Below are positions 1-5,329 of a DNA stretch of 5,329 nt, piece by piece. The notes below the pieces were generated by a model. It made no database searches. It saw only the letters and a list, made by a program, of their open reading frames with translations, and was not told the origin of the DNA. Positions within the stretch are counted from its first letter, which is position 1, and every line of letters begins with the position of its first letter. The DNA comes from an uncultured bacterium (lineage in GTDB: Bacteria > Bacillota > Clostridia > TANB77 > CAG-508). The position numbers and the translations under genes were made by a program. Location of the stretch: positions 1 to 5,329 of the forward strand of contig CAJMRU010000080.1 of assembly GCA_905215845.1 (NCBI GenBank), read 5' to 3'.

Positions 1-74
1 ACAAAATGAACCCTCCTTATTAAACTTTTTTGTCTAATAATTTGGGTTCACTTCAGAAAATCCCCTAACCTCTT
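1..74 (-). other. Intergenic leader between pilC and an off-window downstream gene
   Basis: This stretch has no complete open reading frame and ends with AAGGAGGG (18-11) at the left edge, which implies that another same-strand gene follows immediately. From common pilus-operon order, a pilin or another pilus component is the natural expectation, but none of its coding sequence can be read here. No convincing promoter hexamers were found in it. Confidence 0.6.
7..50 (-). promoter_or_regulatory. Predicted mRNA hairpin enclosing the Shine-Dalgarno of the next gene
   Basis: In the minus-strand transcript after pilC, TGAACCC (50-44) can pair with GGGTTCA (13-7). Inside that, TTATTA (40-35) can pair with TAATAA (22-17), and AC with GT closes a six-A loop. 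The two main helices are separated by a 3x3 internal loop. AAGGAGGG (18-11), a strong ribosome-binding site for a gene starting at or just beyond the left edge, lies partly in the internal loop and partly in the outer stem, so folding would mask it. Possible starts are a TTG at 4-2 or an ATG outside the window. A rho-independent terminator reading is weaker: the inner helix is AT-only and only four T follow. Confidence 0.45.
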
Positions 75-1430
75 TTATACTCCATATGCGTCGAATAAGA
101 AATTTCCCATGTATACTTGTATTACTGGTACTAATACTACTACAACGAAGAATATTAATACTACTCCTACAATTGCATATACAACTTGTGGTAGTGTCTT
201 CATTATTTTTTCCATAATATTATCTATATCTATCTGCATATATTCTACTAATTTTTCCATCATTTCTGTTAAGTCTGTTTGCATTCCTATTTTTAACATT
301 TCTGTAATCATTGGCTTTGCTAATCCTGATTGTTCAAATGGTTCTATCCATGAACCTCCTGCTAAAATATTACTTACTGATGTTTCTATCATTGATAGCA
401 TAACTAGATTTTTTATAACATTCTTACTTACTTCTATTGATTCTTGAATTCTCATTCCATTTTTTAAATTTAATAACATCGCTTTTAGAAATCTAGAAAA
501 GTCTAATGCAAATATTAATTCCCCAAATATCGGCATTTTATATTTGAAATAATGAAAATTGTATTTTCCTTTTGGTGTATTAATATAGAAAAGTACTACT
601 CCAACTATTGCTAATACTATAAATGTCGGTATATACCAATATTCTATAAGTTGATTTACTACACCTGAAAACCACATAGTTATTGGTGGTAACGTTGCAT
701 CACTACCAACTTCATCAAAAACCCCCTGTATTGATGGTACAGCAACTAATGTTCCTACAAATAGCATTACTAATAACAAACTAAACTGTACTATATTAGG
801 TATTAAAATAGATTTCAGTTTCTTATTTAAAGCTGCAGATTCGTCTAAATATTCAACTGCTTGTTTTAAAGAATTTGTAAGTGAACCAGACAATTCTCCA
901 ACTTTTATCATATTTATATATATATATGGAAAAACATTTGAATAATATTCCATAGTAGTATACATATTATCTCCTGCTTCTACCCCTGCTAATATATCCT
1001 CTAATATCCCTTTTAGTGATACATTTTCTGTACTCTTAATTATAGTTGATAATGCATGTATATTATTGAAATTAGCCTTTTTTAATAGATAAAAGTTTTG
1101 CGTAAAAATAACTAAGTCTCTTGGAGTTATTTTTTCAGTTTGTGCTAAATACAAATTCAATTTTTCTTTTGTTGATAATTGTTTTGGTTTCGTCGTTCCC
1201 AAATTTGTTGTATTGACATTTTTCATTATGTCTTCTACTTCATTTATGTTTTTCTTTTTCTTGACTTGAGTAGTTTGTATTGTGCTTGCATATCGTACTT
1301 GTTCTACATCTATTGGCAATAAATTATTATCTTTTAATTTTTTTAATAATTCATTTCTACTAGGTGAATCTACTTTGTTTTTAACTACAACTCCACTTTT
1401 TGTCATTGCTTTATATACATAAGTTGGCAT
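75..1430 (-). CDS. pilC: Type IV pilus inner-membrane platform protein PilC (GspF/T2SF family)
   Basis: A 451-residue polytopic membrane protein that couples the PilB and PilT motors to pilin insertion and removal. The N-terminal segment MPTYVYKA...SGVVVKNKV (1-20) and LLKKLKDNNLLPIDVEQV (28-45) match the family's usual opening. A polar Lys/Thr/Asn-rich linker of about 50 residues follows (46-98). The first T2SF domain spans about 103-231 and includes VGELSGSL (177-184). Membrane helices are predicted near 209-231, 263-283 and 416-438. The second T2SF domain covers about 305-436, with MPIFGEL (299-305) just before it. Its usual VGEESG-type motif is degenerate (IGMQTDL, 381-387). At 451 residues it is longer than the roughly 400 usual for the family, mostly because of the linker. 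The start is well supported by AAAGGAGGT directly upstream with 4-5 nt spacing. It follows pilT by 25 nt and is probably co-transcribed. Confidence 0.93.
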   Translation of the reverse strand: MPTYVYKAMTKSGVVVKNKVDSPSRNELLKKLKDNNLLPIDVEQVRYASTIQTTQVKKKKNINEVEDIMKNVNTTNLGTTKPKQLSTKEKLNLYLAQTEKITPRDLVIFTQNFYLLKKANFNNIHALSTIIKSTENVSLKGILEDILAGVEAGDNMYTTMEYYSNVFPYIYINMIKVGELSGSLTNSLKQAVEYLDESAALNKKLKSILIPNIVQFSLLLVMLFVGTLVAVPSIQGVFDEVGSDATLPPITMWFSGVVNQLIEYWYIPTFIVLAIVGVVLFYINTPKGKYNFHYFKYKMPIFGELIFALDFSRFLKAMLLNLKNGMRIQESIEVSKNVIKNLVMLSMIETSVSNILAGGSWIEPFEQSGLAKPMITEMLKIGMQTDLTEMMEKLVEYMQIDIDNIMEKIMKTLPQVVYAIVGVVLIFFVVVVLVPVIQVYMGNFLFDAYGV

Positions 1431-1455
1431 TTTTACCTCCTTTATTAATTCTTAT

Positions 1456-2559
1456 CTACATTCTTGTATCTCTTCTTATTTTTAATTGCATAATTGTTCT
1501 ATTCAAAATTTCAATATTCTTTTCTTCTATTTGAGCTTTAGCTTGTTCTAAAGTTATTTTATCCTCTACAAATAATTTTGCTAAAGAATTTATTAAGCCT
1601 ATACTTCCTTTTTCCAAATTACTTTGTATAGCATCTTCTATTTCAGAAACGCTCAATTTTTCTTTTCTTATTACTCCAGCTACAACATTATCAACTACCA
1701 TTACTTCTGGAACTAATACTAATTTATCATTTATTCCTGGTAAAAGTCTTTGAGAAACAACTAATTTCAATAATGCTGATAATAGATATTTTATTGTTCC
1801 TTGGTCTCTTACTTCATAAAAACTTATCATTCTATCTATTGTTTCTGCACAAGATTTTGTATGTAAAGTTCCTATAACTAAATGTCCAGATTCTGCCATT
1901 TCTATTGCTGCTTCCATTGTAACTTTGTCACGAATTTCTCCTATTACTAATATATCACAGTCTTCTCTTAATGAGTTTTGAACACCTTCACTAAAAGTTA
2001 ATGCATCTTTTCCTTTTCCAACTTCTTTTTGAACTATTAAAGATTTTTTTGAGTGATGCTTATATTCTATCGGATTTTCTAATGTTAATATTTTTTTATT
2101 TTGATTTTCATTTATATAGTCAATCAAAGAGTTTAAGGTTGTACTCTTTCCAGAGTTAGTTTTTCCTGTTACTAAGATTAAGCCTTGAGGTTGATATGTC
2201 ATTCTTCTAACAATATCAGGAACTCCCAATGATTCATATGGTGGTAATTCATTTTTTATAAGTCTTAAAGTACAAAGTGGTACATCATCTGATAATGAAA
2301 TATTTACCCTTAAACGAATTTTTTTATATTCATATGATGTATCTAGTTTTCTTGTTTTTTGAAATATCTCATCTTCATTAATATTTCCCCTTACTAAATA
2401 ATCATACATTTCATTCATATCATCTGGTGTCAATACATCCATTTCTTCTATCGGTAATAACTTTCTTCTTATTCTTAATATTGGCTTATTTCCACATATT
2501 AAATGTACGTCTGATGCATCTTTTTCTATTGCTTCATCTAAAATTTTATCCATGTTCAT
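1456..2559 (-). CDS. pilT: Type IV pilus retraction ATPase PilT
   Basis: A 367-residue cytoplasmic ATPase of the PilT group, normally a hexamer that disassembles pili for retraction and twitching. The N-terminal PAS-like domain begins with DASDVHL (14-20) and ICGNKPILRI (21-30). The ATPase core has Walker A GKTNSGKS (132-139), Asp box TLENPIE (159-165), Walker B DILVIGEIRD (202-211) and His box SGHLVIGTLHT (224-234). It lacks the tetracysteine site of PilB, as expected for PilT. It departs from the family in two places: the Asp box has Asn162 where Asp is usual, and the retraction motif AIRNLIRE is VVAGVIRK (292-299). The start at 2559 is preceded by AGGAGG (2575-2570), 10 nt upstream; ATG two codons later would be 16 nt away and is less likely. 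The stop is TAG, 25 nt before pilC. The family call is secure; full retraction activity is an open question. Confidence 0.92.
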   Translation of the reverse strand: MNMDKILDEAIEKDASDVHLICGNKPILRIRRKLLPIEEMDVLTPDDMNEMYDYLVRGNINEDEIFQKTRKLDTSYEYKKIRLRVNISLSDDVPLCTLRLIKNELPPYESLGVPDIVRRMTYQPQGLILVTGKTNSGKSTTLNSLIDYINENQNKKILTLENPIEYKHHSKKSLIVQKEVGKGKDALTFSEGVQNSLREDCDILVIGEIRDKVTMEAAIEMAESGHLVIGTLHTKSCAETIDRMISFYEVRDQGTIKYLLSALLKLVVSQRLLPGINDKLVLVPEVMVVDNVVAGVIRKEKLSVSEIEDAIQSNLEKGSIGLINSLAKLFVEDKITLEQAKAQIEEKNIEILNRTIMQLKIRRDTRM

Positions 2560-2588
2560 AATAATTTTTCCTCCTAAAAAGTTTATTA

Positions 2589-4220
2589 TTAAAAGAATAA
2601 TAATTTTTTATTAAGTTCTTCTACTGTTGTTTCACCTTTTATTACTTTTTTAAGTCCATCCACTACTAATGGTCTATAATTTTCTTCTAATGCTTTTTTT
2701 CTTATTTCCATACTAGAACCACCACTTACTATTAATTCTTTTATTTCATCTGTAACATTTAGTATTTCAAAAACTCCTATTCTTCCTACATATCCTGCAC
2801 CATTACAATGTTCACATCCTACTGCATCATATGTCATTGCATTTGACAAGTCTATCTCATCACCATATTTTGCAAATATCTTTTCTATAATTTTTTTCTC
2901 TTCTTCTGTAAACGCCCTTTGTTTTCTACATTTCGGACAAATTCTTCTAACTAGTCTTTGTGAAATTGCTGTTGCCAAGGTGCTTGCTATATCATAATCA
3001 GATATTCCTATTTTTCTTAATCTATTAATAACTTCTATACTATCAATTGTATGTATTGTTGATAATACATAGTGACCAGTCTGTCCTGCTTGTATAGCTA
3101 TTTCTGCCGTTTCTTTATCACGAATTTCTCCAACTAATATTATATCTGGGTCTTGTCTTAAAACTGTTCTTAATGCTCCTGCAAATGTTGATTTTTCATC
3201 TATTTCTATTTGATTTAATCCTGGTATACGAATTTCTACTGGGTCTTCAATTGTTGTAATATTTATTTCTGGTCTATTTAAATAGTCTATAATACTATAT
3301 AAAGATGTTGTTTTACCTTCTCCTGTTGGTGCTGCAACTATCGTTACACTATTCTTTTTATTAATACTTTTGTCAAATTCTTCTTTTGCTCCATAAAATC
3401 CTAAATCAAATATGCTTTTTATATTAGCATTCTTTTTTAATAACCTTAAAACAAATTTTTCTCCATATACATTTGGTTGTGATGAAGAACGAATATTATA
3501 ATCTGGATAATCTAAAATTCTTCCATCCTGTGATTCTTTTTTTTCTAAGTGCATGTTTGAAATTGCTTTAAGTCTATTAGTTAATTTTGATTGTTTAGAT
3601 TTATCTAAATTTGCAACCGTATATAGCTCTCCATCTATTCTATATCTTATTCTTACTTGATTTTCCATTGGTTCAATGTGAATATCACTGGCTCTTTTCT
3701 CCATTCCTGTTTTTAGTATACTGTCAACTACATTTACTATTGTTACTCCTTCATCTGAAATTTCACTAGTTACTGTTCCTTCTAAAGATTTTAACATTAA
3801 ATCTATTTCTTTTTCAAAAGTAATATATGGCTCCATTACAAGACCTTTATTTATACATAATAGTCTAATTGTTTCCATATTTTTCTTGTTATTTGTACTT
3901 GGAAAACAAACTTTAATTTTTCCATTATCAATTTCAAATGGTACGGCTTTATTCTTTTTTAATACATCTAATGAAAGATAATCTGTTATATTAATTTTTA
4001 TTATATTTCTTGTTAATACAATTCCTTTTTCTCCTGTAATACTTCCTATTGCTTTTATTAAAACTGCTGGGTCACACGCATTTAATTCATACAAGCAATC
4101 TCCAATTTTCTTATCTGGATTTTCTTTTTGATATGCTAAAGCATTCTCTATATCTTTTTCAGTTACAATTCCTTTTTTTACAAGTTCAACACCTATTGGC
4201 TGTCTCCTTTTTAACTCCAT
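2589..4220 (-). CDS. pilB: Type IV pilus extension ATPase PilB (GspE/PulE family)
   Basis: A cytoplasmic hexameric ATPase that powers pilin assembly through the PilC platform; 543 residues from the chosen start (551 from the upstream ATG at 4244). Numbering is from the chosen start. An N-terminal MshEN/GspE_N-type domain covers about 1-145, with two related motifs near PIGVELVKKGIVTEKDIENA (8-27) and KKIGDCLYEL (37-46). The ATPase core follows: ASDIHIEP (177-184), QDGRI (231-235), Walker A APTGEGKT (297-304), Asp box TIEDPVE (323-329), Walker B DIILVGEIRD (359-368), and His box TGHYVLSTIHT with His383 and His390. The zinc-binding tetracysteine site typical of PilB/GspE is Cys428, Cys431, Cys469 and Cys472. 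The first Gly of the usual GPTGSGKT is Ala and the Ser is Glu, which still fits the general P-loop rule. Length and gene order (pilB-pilT-pilC) match the family. It ends 29 nt before pilT. Confidence 0.94.
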   Translation of the reverse strand: MELKRRQPIGVELVKKGIVTEKDIENALAYQKENPDKKIGDCLYELNACDPAVLIKAIGSITGEKGIVLTRNIIKINITDYLSLDVLKKNKAVPFEIDNGKIKVCFPSTNNKKNMETIRLLCINKGLVMEPYITFEKEIDLMLKSLEGTVTSEISDEGVTIVNVVDSILKTGMEKRASDIHIEPMENQVRIRYRIDGELYTVANLDKSKQSKLTNRLKAISNMHLEKKESQDGRILDYPDYNIRSSSQPNVYGEKFVLRLLKKNANIKSIFDLGFYGAKEEFDKSINKKNSVTIVAAPTGEGKTTSLYSIIDYLNRPEINITTIEDPVEIRIPGLNQIEIDEKSTFAGALRTVLRQDPDIILVGEIRDKETAEIAIQAGQTGHYVLSTIHTIDSIEVINRLRKIGISDYDIASTLATAISQRLVRRICPKCRKQRAFTEEEKKIIEKIFAKYGDEIDLSNAMTYDAVGCEHCNGAGYVGRIGVFEILNVTDEIKELIVSGGSSMEIRKKALEENYRPLVVDGLKKVIKGETTVEELNKKLLFF

Positions 4221-4227
4221 AAAATTA

Positions 4228-4233
4228 CCTTCT
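4228..4233 (-). promoter_or_regulatory. Shine-Dalgarno deciding the pilB start
   Basis: AGAAGG on the minus strand lies 7 nt before the ATG at 4220-4218. The in-frame ATG eight codons earlier (4244-4242) has no purine-rich site before it, only AT-rich sequence, with a TAA codon immediately upstream. If the TATAAT at 4257-4252 is a promoter, its transcript would begin about where that upstream ATG lies. This favours the inner start. Confidence 0.65.
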
Positions 4234-4244
4234 TTCGTATTCAT

Positions 4245-4306
4245 TTATTATATTATACTATATTTTTTTGAAGTTTTTATGTTTTTTTTGAAATTACATA
4301 AATTTA
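4245..4306 (-). promoter_or_regulatory. Candidate internal promoter upstream of pilB
   Basis: Read on the minus strand, the gap between the second minor prepilin and pilB holds a perfect TATAAT at 4257-4252. A start of transcription would be expected near 4245. Three A-tracts lie upstream (A8 at 4289-4282, A5 at 4278-4274, A7 at 4269-4263), with centres about 10 nt apart, and TTCAAAAAAA occurs twice exactly 20 nt apart. No good TTGACA-like -35 hexamer sits at 16-18 nt spacing; that place reads roughly ATAAAA. Any promoter would therefore be weak, depend on curvature or an activator, or use another sigma factor. In DNA this AT-rich a chance TATAAT is common, so the call is tentative. It is supported by being the largest gap between genes of the operon. 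Confidence 0.35.
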
Positions 4307-4753
4307 CTATTTTTTCAAAGTATATGTTGTAGTTCTGTCAAAATTATCTGCAGTAATCCTTACAGTAATCGTTGTCTTTCCATTATTTTCTTGTTTCTTA
4401 AATTTACATTCTTCTATATTTGTAGCTATTTTAGTATTTCCTGTATAAATCCCTTTGTTTTGCTTTATAAAAGTATATTGATTTCCACTAGAAAATACTA
4501 TAAATGCTAATTCATTTTCTGTTCCCTCATCTTTTACTTGCATCTCAACAATAGTATTTCCTACTATATTTACTTCTTCTGTAAAATATGCATTAAATTT
4601 TGTATACTGCTTATTTATATCGTCAGCATTTGAGGAAACATCAATATTTTTATAGAAAAACCCTGTTAGTATACCAATAATTGTAACTGCTAGTAACATT
4701 GTAATTATATATACAGTTACTGATATTACAGTAACACCTCTTTCAGATTTCAT
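4307..4753 (-). CDS. PilW/GspJ/ComGF-like minor type IV prepilin
   Basis: A 148-residue second prepilin-like protein. A six-residue leader, MKSERG, provides the Gly at -1. The predicted mature sequence begins VTVIS and forms a hydrophobic helix to about residue 33, followed by a polar, probably beta-rich C-terminal domain. Patterns such as ELAFIVFSSGNQYTF (81-95), GIYTGNTKIA (101-110), ECKFKK (115-120) and a final strand TTTYTLKK recall the short PilW/ComGF/GspJ pseudopilins. That assignment rests on pattern and gene order, not on a clear signature. The canonical Glu at mature position 5 is replaced by Ser11, and +1 is Val. The start is well supported: AAGGAG at 4766-4761 sits 7 nt upstream inside the 3' end of the previous gene, and the ATG is one base after its TAA, so the two are very likely co-translated. 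The stop is TAG. The likely role is as a priming or tip subunit with its neighbour. Confidence 0.72.
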   Translation of the reverse strand: MKSERGVTVISVTVYIITMLLAVTIIGILTGFFYKNIDVSSNADDINKQYTKFNAYFTEEVNIVGNTIVEMQVKDEGTENELAFIVFSSGNQYTFIKQNKGIYTGNTKIATNIEECKFKKQENNGKTTITVRITADNFDRTTTYTLKK

Positions 4754-4754
4754 A

Positions 4755-5159
4755 TTAATTCTCCTTCGATAAAACTGTTGATAATTCTACCTTTTTATCT
4801 TCTTTTCCACTTTTATATGATATTTCAACAGTTACTTTTTTTACTAATCCTCTTTCTTTGTCTTTTCCTTTATTTTCTTCTAAGTCTGCATAATCTATTA
4901 CTTTTATAGTTTTATAATATGGTGTATCATCTATATAACCACTTGTTTGCTTATCTTCTAATGTTTCAAAATCTTCTGCTTTCAATTTTTCTATCTCTGT
5001 TATTGCATAATTAGTTGCCTGTGTCTTTCTTTCTATATCCTTTGAGCTTTGTTTTATCCCATACATTAAACTTACAATTAATCCTATAAATAAAGCAATT
5101 ATTATAATAGAAATTGTAATATCAATACCTGTTACACCCTTCTCACTTTTTAAATTCAT
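4755..5159 (-). CDS. PilV/GspI-like minor type IV prepilin
   Basis: A 134-residue prepilin-like protein, expected to be inserted in the membrane, cleaved by prepilin peptidase and placed as a minor subunit in the pilus or pseudopilus. Residues 1-8 (MNLKSEKG) form a short basic leader ending in the required Gly at -1. The mature protein would begin VTGID and continue into a hydrophobic helix to about residue 34. The helix extends into a charged segment, NYAITEIEKLKAEDFETL (50-67), which resembles the conserved stretch after the N-helix in PilV/GspI proteins. The C-terminal strands (about 105-131: VKKVTVEISY, VELSTVL) also fit that family. The usual Phe+1 is Val and the usual Glu+5 is Asp13. 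The start is supported by AAGGAAGG at 5176-5169, 9 nt upstream. The gene lies 15 nt after the preceding stop and 1 nt before the next start, so translational coupling is likely. The minor-pilin call is firm; the PilV subtype is less certain. Confidence 0.8.
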   Translation of the reverse strand: MNLKSEKGVTGIDITISIIIIALFIGLIVSLMYGIKQSSKDIERKTQATNYAITEIEKLKAEDFETLEDKQTSGYIDDTPYYKTIKVIDYADLEENKGKDKERGLVKKVTVEISYKSGKEDKKVELSTVLSKEN

Positions 5160-5174
5160 TATACTTTACCTTCC

Positions 5175-5329
5175 TTAGATAAGAAATTTATAATATGCTA
5201 ATACAAAAATTAAATTCATTATGTTTGATACTCCTAAGTAAAAACCTATACTTATTTTTTGTGCTATATGCTCATCTTTCTTCCTATTTTTGTTTACTAA
5301 ATTTTTTATTTTTGTTAATAAAATTGTAA
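5175..5329 (-). CDS. C-terminal fragment of a small membrane protein, possibly prepilin peptidase (partial)
   Basis: A minus-strand reading frame is open from the right window edge for 50 codons and ends in TAA at 5177-5175; the start lies outside the window. The visible tail has a Lys/Arg/Asn-rich stretch (KNRKKDEH), then a hydrophobic C-terminal helix containing ISIGFYLGVSNI and ending YYKFLI. It is coding-like because its stop is built into the Shine-Dalgarno of the next gene (TAAGGAAGG), a typical tightly packed operon junction. A charged loop followed by a glycine-containing hydrophobic segment is reminiscent of the end of A24-family prepilin peptidases (PilD/ComC), where a motif like IPFGPFLALG precedes the last helix. 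A peptidase gene would also suit the position directly before two prepilin genes. The catalytic Asp motifs are not in the window, so the identity is only a guess; another membrane protein of the pilus cluster is possible. Confidence 0.5.
   Translation of the reverse strand, partial: TILLTKIKNLVNKNRKKDEHIAQKISIGFYLGVSNIMNLIFVLAYYKFLI

Noticed and set aside
7..50. The inverted repeat TGAACCC/GGGTTCA as a recombination or attachment site
   Set aside because: The arms are only 7 bp, no recombinase gene or second copy is in the window, and the overlap with a strong Shine-Dalgarno makes an RNA-level explanation simpler.
109..447. A plus-strand frame of 112 codons opposite the 3' end of pilC
   Set aside because: It is antisense to a clearly conserved gene and its product is low-complexity (Ile/Ser/Thr-rich), as expected from the reverse of an AT-rich membrane-protein gene. 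It has no family resemblance, so it is a shadow frame.
4245..4306. Possible intrinsic terminator after the second minor prepilin
   Set aside because: Only a 5-bp AT-only stem (AAATT/AATTT) can be drawn in the sense direction, and it is followed by A rather than T residues. Nothing suggests transcription stops here.
75..5329. Possible UGA-to-tryptophan recoding, considered because no TGA stop is used
   Set aside because: The tryptophan codons checked in pilC are all TGG and the proteins read through without needing TGA as sense. Six stops are too few to infer a changed code.
1..5329. CRISPR arrays, tRNA/rRNA genes, insertion sequences or phage genes
   Set aside because: No regularly spaced repeats, cloverleaf-like sequences, transposase frames or terminal repeats were found; coding density for pilus genes is nearly complete.

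Overview
The window is a stretch of low-GC DNA (by eye roughly 28-30% G+C) with every real gene on the minus strand. It reads from the right edge to the left edge as one compact operon for a type IV pilus / type II secretion-like machine. Low GC, A/T-ending codons, strong AGGAGG-type Shine-Dalgarno sites and the absence of outer-membrane genes such as pilQ or pilMNOP all suggest a Firmicutes-type bacterium, perhaps an uncultured gut Clostridia or related lineage. The taxonomic guess is an inference. Tryptophan is encoded by TGG and all six visible stops are TAA or TAG, so nothing suggests an unusual genetic code.

Layout in transcription order: (1) the 3' end of a small membrane-protein gene cut by the right edge (stop at 5175-5177), possibly a prepilin peptidase; (2) a PilV/GspI-like minor prepilin (5159-4755); (3) a second minor prepilin of PilW/GspJ/ComGF-like character (4753-4307), starting one base after the previous stop; (4) an 86-nt A-rich gap holding a TATAAT box and three A-tracts in near-helical phase; (5) the PilB extension ATPase, most likely starting at 4220; (6) the PilT retraction-type ATPase (2559-1456); (7) the PilC inner-membrane platform protein (1430-75); (8) a 74-nt leader to an off-window gene, whose Shine-Dalgarno lies in a predicted RNA hairpin.

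Together the genes would make, process and move a pilus. A prepilin peptidase cleaves the leader peptides, minor pilins prime the fibre, PilB powers extension through PilC, and PilT powers retraction through PilC. The next gene downstream is a good candidate for a pilin, but it is not visible.

This is a recognisable system rather than a new one. The points worth a second look are in its details: both minor prepilins lack the usual Phe+1/Glu+5, PilT has Asn in its Asp box and a degenerate AIRNLIRE motif, PilB has an atypical P-loop and a partly eroded c-di-GMP-binding (MshEN) signature, and there may be a ribosome-site-masking hairpin after pilC. No rRNA, tRNA, CRISPR array, insertion sequence or convincing intrinsic terminator was seen.
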